DNA of 21,927 nucleotides from NCBI GenBank assembly GCA_046732855.1, contig JBKPNX010000228.1, forward strand, positions 1 to 21,927. Reading direction: 5' to 3'. Positions 1-6,719 of this stretch are shown here, one piece after another. The notes beneath the pieces are model-generated. The model saw only the letters and a program-made list of their open reading frames with translations, did not search any database and was not told the origin of the DNA. How positions within the stretch are numbered: position 1 is the stretch's first letter; every line of letters begins with the position of its first letter. The stretch is from JBKPNX01 sp046732855 (lineage in GTDB: Bacteria > Pseudomonadota > Alphaproteobacteria > Geminicoccales > Geminicoccaceae). Position numbers and translations under genes: made by a program.

Positions 1-99
1 CTCGTGGTCGGCGCCCTTCTGGCCGAGCCGGACTCCTCAAAGCACACCCGGGGACAGGCCTGTGTCTTGGCTCCCTTTTTGCCCGCTCGCAATAGGATA

Positions 100-570
100 T
101 CACGCGCTTCCAGTCAATTCGGGCAGCACGTCCCAAGCATCGGTCTCGGACGCGGTCTCGAGGTTTGCCAGGATGCGCGTGAGCAGGCAAATCGCCTCCT
201 GGTGTTTGCGTGCCCGGATGCTCCTGAAGTTGCGCGCCAGATCCAGGAATACGCGCTGCTGGAGCGTCTGGTTCGTCGACGGCGCGCCCTGCAGGCCCTC
301 GAAAAAGTATCCCACCTCGACGCCAAGCACCTGCGCGATAGTGTAGAGTCGGCCTGCGGCAATCCTGTTCGCACCATTCTCGTATTTGTGCGCCTGCTGA
401 TAGGTGACGCCAATCAGGTCTGCCAGCGCCTGCTGCGTGAGACCATTCATCACCCGTCGCTGACGCACCCGCGCTCCGATGTGGCGGTCGATATCCTGAG
501 CCCGCGGCTGCCGAGGCCCCCTGTATCCAGGTCCCGGGCGCGAAGCCATTGCAACGACGTTTGCCTTCAT
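100..570 (-). CDS. XRE-family HTH transcriptional regulator
   Basis: This encodes a 156-aa DNA-binding regulator. After a basic, Pro/Arg-rich N-terminus, residues about 27-85 form an XRE helix-turn-helix: the recognition segment LTQQALADLIGVTYQQAHKYE is followed by NRIAAGRLYTIAQVLGVEVGYFF. This pattern (QQxxKYExGxNRI...FF) is typical of the alphaproteobacterial chromosomal XRE type. The C-terminal part (LARNFRSIRARKHQEAICLL) is probably a dimerisation or helical tail. I chose ATG at 570 because GGGGGAG lies about 8 nt upstream; the frame is open to a GTG at 645, which lacks a ribosome site. The target is unknown. A decayed paralogue lies at 2188-2565, so the region once held two such regulators. 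Family is confident, role is not. Confidence 0.85.
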   Translation of the reverse strand: MKANVVAMASRPGPGYRGPRQPRAQDIDRHIGARVRQRRVMNGLTQQALADLIGVTYQQAHKYENGANRIAAGRLYTIAQVLGVEVGYFFEGLQGAPSTNQTLQQRVFLDLARNFRSIRARKHQEAICLLTRILANLETASETDAWDVLPELTGSA

Positions 571-689
571 TTCGTGCGCTCCCCCGCCATGAGGCCCTGT
601 AGGCCGGGCATGGCTGATTCCGTTTTGTGCGGACGCGACTTTCACTCTACCCGGTGCTCGTCACGACACCGGTGCCCGTCATGTCCGCC

Positions 690-809
690 CTAGACTATAT
701 CAATCCCAAACTGCCGGGAAACTCCCGAATAGGGCCATTTTAGCTAAATTTAATTGAATTTTGTTCGTCCAGGTAACTCTACTGTACGTGTAAACCAAAG
801 AAATTAGGA
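690..809. promoter_or_regulatory. AT-rich intergenic region with two inverted repeats
   Basis: This AT-rich gap lies between the start of the XRE gene and the methyltransferase remnant. Two dyads are visible: CGGGA-AAC-TCCCG at 715-727 and the perfect palindrome TTTAGCTAAA at 739-748, followed by AATT-rich sequence. Such dyads upstream of an XRE gene are plausible autoregulatory operators. No clear -35/-10 pair could be assigned, so this is inference from position and symmetry only. Confidence 0.3.
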
Positions 810-1455
810 TTGAATCCTCGGTTAGAAGAACCATTGAAGGTGGATAAATCCTATCACGCGGACCGCACCGACGAGACCGAATACTACCGCCAGCTGCTCC
901 GCCTGGGGTACCGGCTCCTGTTCCTCATGGTCGCCGAGGAGCACACGCTGCTGCTCGTGCCGGACCACGACAACGTCGCGCGCCGGCGCATCTAAATCGA
1001 CTGGTACAGCATTACCCGCCTACGCCAGCTCGGCGAGCGCCGCTTCACCGGCGTCTGCCACAGCGAGCTGTTCGAAGGCCTCAAGCAGATCTTCCTCCTC
1101 TTCCGCAACGAGCACCACGCCGCGATGCTCGGGCTAACCGCGCGGGACGGCGAGCTGTTGGGTCCGCTCGCCTGCGCCGAGCTGGGCAGGCGGCCTGCCC
1201 AACGAGGACCTCCTGCGTGCGCTGTTCCAACTCTCCACGTTCGAGGACACGCTCGAGGGCCGTAGCCGGGCCAACTAGCGCGGCGTGCGCCGCCGGGGTC
1301 AACTACGCCGACCTGGATGTCGAGGAGCTGGGGCTCGGTGTAACGAGGGCCTGCTCGAGTTCCACCCGCACGCCGGCCTTGAGAAGTGCACCTTCGATCT
1401 GGTCGCCGGCAGCGAGCGCAAGCAGACCGGCTCTTACTACACCCGCACGCCCTGG
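810..1455 (+). pseudogene. Eco57I-like adenine DNA methyltransferase, N-terminal fragment, multiply broken
   Basis: Pieces in all three plus frames line up in order with the region upstream of the catalytic domain of large Eco57I-type adenine methyltransferases (type IIG and several defence systems). Frame one reads YYRQLLRLGYRLLFLMVAEE, then an in-frame TAA at 993-995, then LRQLGERRFTGVCHSELFEG and on to about 1190. After a shift comes NEDLLRALFQLSTFEDTLEG. After another shift near 1280 comes VNYADLDVEELG, and after a third near 1340 come NEGLLEFHPHAGLEKCTFDL and SERKQTGSYYT. The last motif normally precedes the S-adenosylmethionine-binding and NPPY parts, which are absent: similarity stops at about 1455. 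The gene is dead by one stop, at least three frameshifts and truncation at both ends. Which defence system it belonged to cannot be told. Confidence 0.75.
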
Positions 1456-1631
1456 TCATGGAATCGGCAGGTCCATGGCGGCCCGCAGTACACCGCTCAC
1501 ACAGCCAAGACCCGAAGCGGACGTAAAAGCGCGCAAATTTGTCGAGTTTGTTCGCGATGGGCACCCAACCAGCTCGATCTCAATCGCTTCTGACCATGCA
1601 ACGCCTAAAAGCTTTCGAAATCACTCCTCGG
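1456..1631. other. Short gene-free gap, possible dispersed-repeat remnant
   Basis: There is no convincing gene here. Read on the minus strand, 1500-1564 gives KLDKFARFYVRFGSWLCE, which resembles short spurious frames that recur from dispersed intergenic repeats in Rhizobiales genomes. That is a memory-based resemblance and is weak. The break in methyltransferase similarity at 1455 may be the junction with this element. Confidence 0.2.
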
Positions 1632-2027
1632 TCACGCCTGCTGCAGTGTGGTGTTGCCGGACAGAATCTGTCGTACATCAGTGTGAAATTGTTCGAGCAG
1701 CTCTAGACCTTGGGCCTGATAGCTGTCGTACCCGGCGTTGCTCGGATCAGTGCAGATCTGGTTGCGAGCGCATGCCAGGGCTAGGCCCAGCACTGCCTCG
1801 AGGTCGGCAAGCGAGTGCGATGGCGTGGCCAACAAAGCATCTTGGAACGCGACGGATTCGTATTGTTGGTCGAGCAGCCTGATAGCCTCGCGCAGCTGTG
1901 TTTCCTGCTTGCGCGTCTTCTGGCCTGGGCTCGATACCTCCCGCAGGCCGCCGACAATAGCGTGCAACGCTGCGACCAATGCATGCCTGATCTGCGCTGC
2001 GGCGTCGTGGCTCAATGTGATGTTCAT
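1632..2027 (-). CDS. Unrecognised 131-aa protein
   Basis: I do not recognise this protein. It is soluble, without signal peptide or membrane segment, and mostly helical in appearance: an N-terminal helix rich in Ala/Leu/His (AAAQIRHALVAALHAIVGGL), a charged linker (SSPGQKTRKQETQLREAIRL), then another helical part with two cysteines (LGLALACARNQICTD). I chose ATG at 2027 because a plausible promoter and palindromic operator lie at 2060-2090, which a start at the upstream GTG (2105) would place inside the coding region. The Shine-Dalgarno sequence is weak (GCAGGG). It lies between the dead methyltransferase and the decayed XRE copy, so it may be a surviving cargo gene of the same island. Confidence 0.55.
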   Translation of the reverse strand: MNITLSHDAAAQIRHALVAALHAIVGGLREVSSPGQKTRKQETQLREAIRLLDQQYESVAFQDALLATPSHSLADLEAVLGLALACARNQICTDPSNAGYDSYQAQGLELLEQFHTDVRQILSGNTTLQQA

Positions 2028-2059
2028 GGTCCGACTGCCCTGCAAACGGGAATATAGCA

Positions 2060-2090
2060 GTGTACTATATGGTACACCTGCTGTCTTCAA
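2060..2090 (-). promoter_or_regulatory. Promoter with overlapping palindromic operator
   Basis: A perfect inverted repeat GTGTAC-N6-GTACAC occupies 2060-2077. On the minus strand it overlaps a possible -10 box TATAGT (2064-2069), with TTGAAG at 2085-2090 as -35 and a short 15-nt spacer. It sits 33 bp upstream of the ATG at 2027. The overlap of dyad and -10 is the usual geometry of a repressor site. An XRE protein is a natural candidate but nothing in the sequence proves it. Confidence 0.4.
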
Positions 2091-2187
2091 CGGAAAAACT
2101 ACCACCGTATATGCTACTCAAAGTTCTCCAAGCGGAAGCCGGGGCGCCCCTCCCGACAGCCCCCGCCAGTCGCGGCGAATGAAAAAC

Positions 2188-2565
2188 TAGCCCACTACGT
2201 CGTCGAGCGGGTCGGGCGTGCCGGCGCGGCGCACCAATCCTCCTCAGCAGGCAAATCGTCTCGCGGTGCTTGGCGTTGCGGATCGCGCGAAAATTTCGGC
2301 TAGATCGAGGCACAGGTCCTGTTTAGGAGTCGGCTCCTGCCCATGAGCCGCGGGCATTGCCTTCGAAGAAAGCACCGACGTCGGCCCCGAGCACCCGGCT
2401 AATGTAGTACGGCGCGCCACGCTGATGCGGTGCGTGCCGTCCTCCTGATTATGAATGCTGGTAGGTTACGCCGATCAAATCTGCGACGATCTGCTGGCTC
2501 AGCCCTGCGGCCATACGCAGCTCACGTAAGCGCAACGACGCTCCGCAGAGCCGTGTAGAGCCTTT
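2188..2565 (-). pseudogene. Decayed paralogue of the XRE regulator
   Basis: Read on the minus strand in changing frames, this matches the regulator at 100-570 in order: LRLRELRMAAGLSQQIVADL then IGVTYQ, a break, HRISVARR, ISRVLGADVGAFFEG, QDLCLDLA, a break, then RNFRAIRNAKHRETICLLRR. The corresponding intact segments are LADLIGVTYQQ, NRIAAGRL, AQVLGVEVGYFFEG and LARNFRSIRARKHQEAICLL. At least three frameshifts and several stops inactivate it. Its N-terminus is lost where the IS5 remnant begins, suggesting insertion or deletion at that junction. Confidence 0.75.
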
Positions 2566-2577
2566 TCGCCTTTACGT

Positions 2578-2806
2578 CGAGTTGGTCTTCGTAAACCCGG
2601 GCAGTGCCGCGGAAGCTGGTCTTGGCCTGGCCGGCGATGTCTTGATCCCGGCGAACGCCTCCTCGATCCGCTTGCGCGCCCGCTGGCTGTCAAATAGCCG
2701 GGGTGGCGCACCGTCCGGCGGTCGATGCGTGAGCTCCGCCCGGAGAGGTTCTGCGCCCTGTCCGGCGTGGCCTTGAGCCGGCGCAAGGCAGCGACGAAGT
2801 CCATGG
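2578..2806 (-). mobile_element. IS5-type transposase, C-terminal remnant
   Basis: On the minus strand the first frame gives LRRLKATPDRAQNLSGRSSR followed by IDRRTVRHPGY. After a shift of frame, SQRARKRIEEAFAGIKT follows. This is the known C-terminal signature of IS5-group transposases (AQN...IDGRTTRHPGY..SQRIRKRIEEAFGWIKT), where the Glu of the RIEEAF block belongs to the DDE triad. The N-terminal two thirds and both terminal repeats are not seen, and the end after KT is scrambled. It is a dead fragment. Confidence 0.75.
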
Positions 2807-3149
2807 TACAACCTTCTCAATTGACCACGCACCTCCTCAGCCGATCGGCTCAGGCGGCAAACACACTCCCGCCCGTCCAGAGCCGGACCCAGATCTCGCG
2901 TCCAATCCGACTTCCTCAACAGCCTTAGCCAGGACCGGACCTGTGTACCGCCACCGAGACTCGGGGAGGATTGCGCTAAATTGACCGCATATAATATTTC
3001 AATTTGGCGCAAACATAAATTGTATTTGCATCTATTTCTTGAAAGGAATCAGCATACAATCTCTTCTTGACAATCAAATTTCAGCCTATATTGCTGCTGC
3101 CCAAACTATGGGTTGGGATAGAAAGGACGAGGTCTTCAGACTACTGTGG
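2807..3149. other. Gene-free, AT-rich upstream region
   Basis: I see no gene here. From about 2975 to 3110 the base composition turns clearly AT-rich compared with the rest of the window. A perfect TTGACA lies at 3067-3072 on the plus strand, with TATATT at 3087-3092; the 14-nt spacer is too short for a standard promoter, so this is only a weak candidate for driving the secreted-protein locus at 3285. Confidence 0.3.
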
Positions 3150-3250
3150 CCCCTGCGCCTATCGAAAGGCTGAGTTCTGATCCCCGCTCTAGGCAAAGCC
3201 GTTAGAACAGAGCGTCGCTGGTAGCCGAAGGGAGATTGCTCTTTCGGGAG
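3150..3250 (+). promoter_or_regulatory. Possible structured 5' leader of the secreted-protein locus
   Basis: Several complementary segments follow each other upstream of the small secreted ORF: GCCT 3157-3160 with AGGC 3167-3170, CGCTCT 3185-3190 with AGAGCG 3209-3214, and CCGAA 3225-3229 with TTCGG 3243-3247. GTTCT 3174-3178 could alternatively pair with AGAAC 3204-3208, which would compete. The strings GCAAAGCC (3193-3200) and GGTAGCCG (3220-3227) recall the conserved core of cyclic-di-GMP-I (GEMM) riboswitches, but the spacing to the upstream GAAA is not canonical and the ACGCAAAGCC context is incomplete. A structured leader is reasonable; calling it a GEMM riboswitch is not justified. Confidence 0.3.
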
Positions 3251-3284
3251 CGGTCTTGATCCTCCGGTTTGCAAGGGAGACTAC

Positions 3285-3455
3285 ATGAAGCTCGCTCCAT
3301 GGTTGAAATCCCTCGCCACTTTCTCCGCTCTGGTTGTTGCAATCGGCCCGGCTTACGTTCCGGCGGCCCGGGCCGATCCGGCAATCATGGCCAAGATCGG
3401 CCCAAAGAAGGCAAACCCGGGTCAGAACAAAAAGCAGCTGATGGTACGCCCATGA
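3285..3455 (+). CDS. Small secreted basic peptide, 56 aa
   Basis: This short frame starts with ATG at 3285, preceded by AAGGGAGA at 3273-3280, a strong ribosome site. The product has a classical Sec signal peptide: MKLAPWLK, a hydrophobic core SLATFSALVVAIGPAYV, and a likely cleavage after ARA (residue 30). The mature part is about 26 residues, rich in Lys and Pro (IGPKKANPGQNKKQL). Its TGA overlaps the ATG of the next gene as ATGA, implying translational coupling. I do not recognise the peptide. It could be an independent secreted factor, or a leader frame whose main role is coupling; the good ribosome site and signal peptide favour a real product. Confidence 0.6.
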   Translation: MKLAPWLKSLATFSALVVAIGPAYVPAARADPAIMAKIGPKKANPGQNKKQLMVRP

Positions 3456-4159
3456 TGATGACGAAGCGCACCTTTGCAACGTCGGCCCTTGCGGCGTCCG
3501 CTACCGCTCTCGGTTCGTTTGCGGGCCTTACGGCACCACCCCAGAGACGAGCGGATCTGACCATCACGGCTATGAGTTGGAGCGAGGACGCCGGAGTCTC
3601 CTGGAGCAATGCCCCGGTCTTCGTGGGAAACGAAGTGTTGTTCATGACGACTATCCGCAACGATGGAGGCGCGGCCCTGTCGCCGCGCCAACCGCTGCTG
3701 ATCGAGTGGCGGGCGAATGGCACGGTGGTCGCATCGGCTACCTTCATCGCAGGCGTGTCCAGGAAGACGAGCGCCACCGTGGTGGCCGCCGCCAGCTGGA
3801 CGCCAGCGACCGCTGGCACCATCATGATCGAAGCGCGCGCTGATCCGGCGAGCACGATCCTCGAACAGAACGAGGCGAACAACTCCCTCTCGCTTCCTCT
3901 CGTGGTCGAGAGCGACGTGGCGGTGCCCGTGGCGAATGACGACACGGCAAGCACACCGATGAACACGCCGGTCACGGTCGACGTGCTGGCCAACGACAGC
4001 GACCCGCTGGGTCGTAATCTGATCGTCTCGTCAGTCCAATCACCGTCCGATCGCGGGGGCATCGTGGCCATAGCCGCGGATGGCAAGAGGGTCACGTACA
4101 CACCGCCCAGTGGGTTCTCCGGGAATGACCTGTTTCGATACGAGGTGGCAGTAGCATGA
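3452..4159 (+). CDS. Secreted CARDB / Ig-like (cadherin-like) domain protein
   Basis: This encodes a 235-aa exported protein starting in the ATGA overlap with the small secreted ORF. Residues 1-25 (MMMTKRTFATSALAASATAL...) form a signal peptide. Residues about 35-150 match a CARDB domain, a beta-sandwich adhesion module: ADLTITAMSW..., VGNEVLFMTTIRNDGGA, and the typical ending ILEQNEANNSLSLPL. Residues about 153-235 are an Ig-like repeat of the VCBS/Big_9 kind: NDDTASTPMNTPVTVDVLAN then DSDPLG, and VTYTPPSGFSGNDLFRYEV. That domain is cut short by a TGA just before its last strand, which appears as the first residues (SATVRVSV) of the next frame. So this may be the N-terminal half of a single GH16 exoenzyme split by a frameshift. 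It is otherwise intact and probably cell-surface or extracellular. Confidence 0.75.
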   Translation: MMMTKRTFATSALAASATALGSFAGLTAPPQRRADLTITAMSWSEDAGVSWSNAPVFVGNEVLFMTTIRNDGGAALSPRQPLLIEWRANGTVVASATFIAGVSRKTSATVVAAASWTPATAGTIMIEARADPASTILEQNEANNSLSLPLVVESDVAVPVANDDTASTPMNTPVTVDVLANDSDPLGRNLIVSSVQSPSDRGGIVAIAADGKRVTYTPPSGFSGNDLFRYEVAVA

Positions 4160-4938
4160 GTGCGACGGTGCGGGTTAGTGTCGGTGGCCTGAGCCCTCCT
4201 CCTGGAGCGGCGGCGGTTGGCTACACAAGGCTAGCCTTTGAAGAAGACTTCAACGGCACCGGCGGCATCGACATGGCCGACTCGCGCCAGCCGGGCTTCA
4301 ACTTCTATCGCTTCAGACCATTCGGGTATCCGGTGATGCCGGTGTCCGCCTTCAGTGTGGCGAACAGCGTCCTCACGATCAACAACACGGGTACCTTTAC
4401 CACGAATAACGGATTGAACACGACCTGTGGGCAATCCGGGAACACGTGGATTGGGTATGACGCAGCTAATGGCGCCTATTTCGAGGCTCGGATAAAGTGC
4501 CCGCAAACGGACCCGAGCCCGTCAGCTGACGGATGGCCCGCGTTTTGGTCCAACTCCAGCAAGACTATGTGGGGCGGCATCTACACTGACTTTTTCGAGC
4601 TGGACTTCTTCGAGAAGATCCCGGACGAGCTGCCTAATAGCTACACGAGCGGCGCGCACGAATGGGCAAGTCCGGGGCAGACCAGGAACGATATCATCCC
4701 CGGCATCCTTAACTGTCCGGCGGGCTATGACTGGAACGCCTACCACGTTTATGGGCTTTTGTGGCTGCCAGGTAACCGCCACGAGGTGCATCGAGACAAT
4801 GTCCTGGTAGAGACGAGGAGCTTTACGCGGTACCCGTGGCTGGCTACCTGTGATGACGAGCGTCTAGGGATCATGCTTGGCTCGGATGGCGGTTACCCGA
4901 TGAACGTGGACTGGGTGCGCGTCTGGCAGCGCCCGTGA
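4156..4938 (+). CDS. GH16-type glycoside hydrolase (secreted glucanase-like), second part
   Basis: This 260-aa frame begins in an ATGA overlap with the preceding gene. Residues 2-9 (SATVRVSV) look like the missing last strand of the Ig-like domain upstream, and residues from 22 on are a concanavalin-like GH16 fold. The catalytic motif ExDxxE is present as ELDFFE (Glu148 nucleophile, Asp150, Glu153 acid/base). Other family marks are the substrate-cleft block WPAFWSNS (127-134), the YHVYGLLWLP strand (196-205) and the closing VDWVRVWQ. GH16 enzymes hydrolyse beta-1,3 or mixed-linkage glucans, agar-type polymers or the cell's own exopolysaccharide; the substrate cannot be read here. It has no signal peptide of its own, so export requires readthrough or frameshifting from the upstream frame, or the gene is broken. 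Confidence 0.8.
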   Translation: MSATVRVSVGGLSPPPGAAAVGYTRLAFEEDFNGTGGIDMADSRQPGFNFYRFRPFGYPVMPVSAFSVANSVLTINNTGTFTTNNGLNTTCGQSGNTWIGYDAANGAYFEARIKCPQTDPSPSADGWPAFWSNSSKTMWGGIYTDFFELDFFEKIPDELPNSYTSGAHEWASPGQTRNDIIPGILNCPAGYDWNAYHVYGLLWLPGNRHEVHRDNVLVETRSFTRYPWLATCDDERLGIMLGSDGGYPMNVDWVRVWQRP

Positions 4939-5016
4939 GAATTTGAGGGCGACTACAATCCGTGTTCTCGCTGGGTGACTCTAAGCAGGAGCCCGTGATC
5001 ATTGCTTACCGGGACG

Positions 5017-5073
5017 GATTGGGTGGCGCATTACGATTGGGTGCGTGTCTGGCTGGCCTTGCGCCGAAGTTAG
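5017..5073 (+). repeat. Duplicated tail fragment of a GH16 gene
   Basis: Positions 5035-5053 repeat 4909-4927 with 17 of 19 bases identical; both differences are synonymous and both copies encode DWVRVW. The downstream copy reads DWVAHYDWVRVWLALRRS before TAG at 5071-5073. GH16 proteins end in exactly this strand, so this is probably the last scrap of a second GH16 gene or of a longer ancestral C-terminus, left beside the IS3 remnant. Confidence 0.45.
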
Positions 5074-5102
5074 GTCCACGGCGGAGGTGAGTCGTTGATG
5101 TC

Positions 5103-5530
5103 TTAGCATGGGCTCGGTGCTGGAGCGAGCGCCGGCGAGGGGCGCGGGCCTGCATCGAGTCCGAGCGCGCCGAGCCGGCGCGCGAACCGCGCCGGCGCCT
5201 CGTACGCCGAGCGCGCTGTGGGGGCGCTCGCGGTTGTAGTGCTGGCGCCAAGCCTCGATGATCCGCGCGGCTTCGGCGAGCGAGCCGAAACCAGTGCTGG
5301 TTCAGGCATTCGTCCCGGAAGCGGCCGATGAAGCTCTCCACGAACACGTTTTGGGTCGGCTTGCCGGACTGGATGAAGCGTAGCCGCACGCCGGTCCGCG
5401 CCGACCAAGCGAACAGCGCGCGGCCGGTGAACTTCGGACCGTTGTCCATGGCGATCTCCTCCGGTAGCCCGTGGCGGCAGGCGAGCTCGTCGAGCACGCG
5501 GGGCCTCGTTCATATAGTCGCAGCGCAGGT
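5103..5530 (-). mobile_element. IS3-family transposase (OrfB), C-terminal remnant
   Basis: The minus strand encodes the second half of an IS3-type DDE integrase core: LPEEIAMDNGPKFTGRALFA (second catalytic Asp in DNG), GVRLRFIQSGKPTQNVFVES and FIGRFRDECLNQHWF (catalytic Glu in VESF). A one-base shift near 5288 moves the rest to another frame: SLAEAARIIEAWRQHYNRER then PHSALG, ending near 5103. The N-terminal part with the first Asp and OrfA are missing, and upstream sequence joins unrelated DNA at about 5530. No terminal inverted repeats were identified. It is inactive. Confidence 0.8.
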
Positions 5531-5639
5531 TGCGGTCACCAGGCGTGCGCCCTAGCCTCGCCAGGGGAGCGCAAGCCCGCTACTCAGGAGCGCCACCTAG
5601 AAGGCGGTGCGGATATCATCGTGCGGCCCGAACGGCGCT

Positions 5640-6278
5640 TCTCAGGCCAGGGCGGCCTGGCTCGACACGACGATGAAGTCCTGTGGCCGATCGGTGAACA
5701 CCAGCTGCGCCGCCTTGACCGCCATACCCGCTCGAAGGCGGCAGCGCTGGTGGCGTCAGCGCACAGCATGCGGTGCCGGCCCAAGCACCACAGGTCACCC
5801 GGCGCGGTGACCGGCGGGCCGTCAGCCTCGGGCAGGCGGTCCAAAATGTCCTGCTCACCGCCGGACGGTTCGAGCAGAAGATCGATCTCGGCCATCTCGA
5901 ACCCGGTCACCTCGAGGTCGAAGTCCAGCTCGAGCGCGGTGATGTAGCGCAGCTCCACCGCCAGCAACTCGCGGTCCCAGCCGGCGGCCTCGGCCAGCCA
6001 GTTGTCGGCGAGCGCGTAGGCGCGCTTTTGCGCCTCGCTCATCTCTGCCAGGCGGATCGTCGGCACCTGCGCCATGCCGAGGAGCCTCGCCGCCGCGAGC
6101 CGGCATGGCCCGCCAGGACGCGGTCCTCCTGGTCCAACAGAATCGGATTGTTGAAGCCGAACTGCTCGATGCTGCGGGCGATCTGCCGGATCTGCTTCGG
6201 CGAGTGCGTGCGCGGGTTGCCCGGGTGCGCCTTGAGCTCGGCCAGCGGACGATAGGCGATGCTCAGCTGCTCGGTCAC
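5640..6278 (-). pseudogene. ParB-N / DNA methylase gene, broken
   Basis: From a GTG at 6278 the minus strand encodes a ParB-N domain: LSIAYRPLAELKAHPGNPRT, HSPKQIRQIARSIEQFGFNN, PILLDQEDRVLAGH. A one-base loss near 6098 shifts the frame, which continues as RLAAARLLGMAQVPTIRLAE and on to GDLWCLGRHRMLCADATSAA, the usual bridge to an adenine/cytosine methylase domain. After a second shift near 5725 the catalytic DPPY block reads QLVFTDRPQDF, so the motif is lost, and the frame then stops. The intact family (about 400 aa or more) is common in prophages and islands of alphaproteobacteria. This copy cannot methylate DNA. Confidence 0.8.
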
Positions 6279-6416
6279 GTTGTTGGCCCTGCCAGGGCAT
6301 CGTTCCCCGCGGGCGGCTTGCGGAACGAGCCCGTCTGCCGGATATTGGCTTCGTCCATAAGGGCACGTCGGCCATCAGCTGGGAGGCGGCAACCCTTCCA
6401 TTTGCATTGAGCGAGG

Positions 6417-6719
6417 ATGAACCGCCTGCGTGACGAGGAAGTACTCTATGGGCTATGCAGGATCGCCCAGCTCTGGGGCGTATCCGAGTCCACGGCGCGG
6501 CGGTGGCTGGCCTTGCCCGAGGCCAAATGCTTCAGCGTTGGCTCGATGAGCAACGCGGGCGGCGGCTATGGGTATGGCCGGCACGGGCAGATCAACTCGC
6601 TGCACGCGCTAAAGGAGCTTGTGGTCGCGCGCACCACTGAGGCAAGGAGGGCGGCCGCGCGCGCTCGATGGGAGGCAACCCGGGCGCCGTCCATCACCAT
6701 CTGCTCCTCCAGCATCTGA
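6417..6719 (+). CDS. Small HTH DNA-binding protein
   Basis: This encodes 100 residues with a clear helix-turn-helix near the N-terminus: LCRIAQLWGVSESTARRWLA (about residues 13-32), of the kind found in excisionase-like, MerR-like or small phage regulators. Then follows a Gly-rich linker (NAGGGYGYGRHGQ) and a helical, Arg/Ala-rich end. The ATG at 6417 has GCGAGG 2-7 nt upstream. It diverges from the broken ParB/methylase gene, a pairing that suggests prophage or island origin. The last 20 residues look unstructured, so the C-terminus may be altered. Function beyond DNA binding is unknown. Confidence 0.5.
   Translation: MNRLRDEEVLYGLCRIAQLWGVSESTARRWLALPEAKCFSVGSMSNAGGGYGYGRHGQINSLHALKELVVARTTEARRAAARARWEATRAPSITICSSSI

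Noticed and set aside
3150..3250. Firm call of a cyclic-di-GMP-I riboswitch
   Set aside because: Only two short words of the core fit; spacing and the first half of the consensus do not. Kept as a question in the findings.
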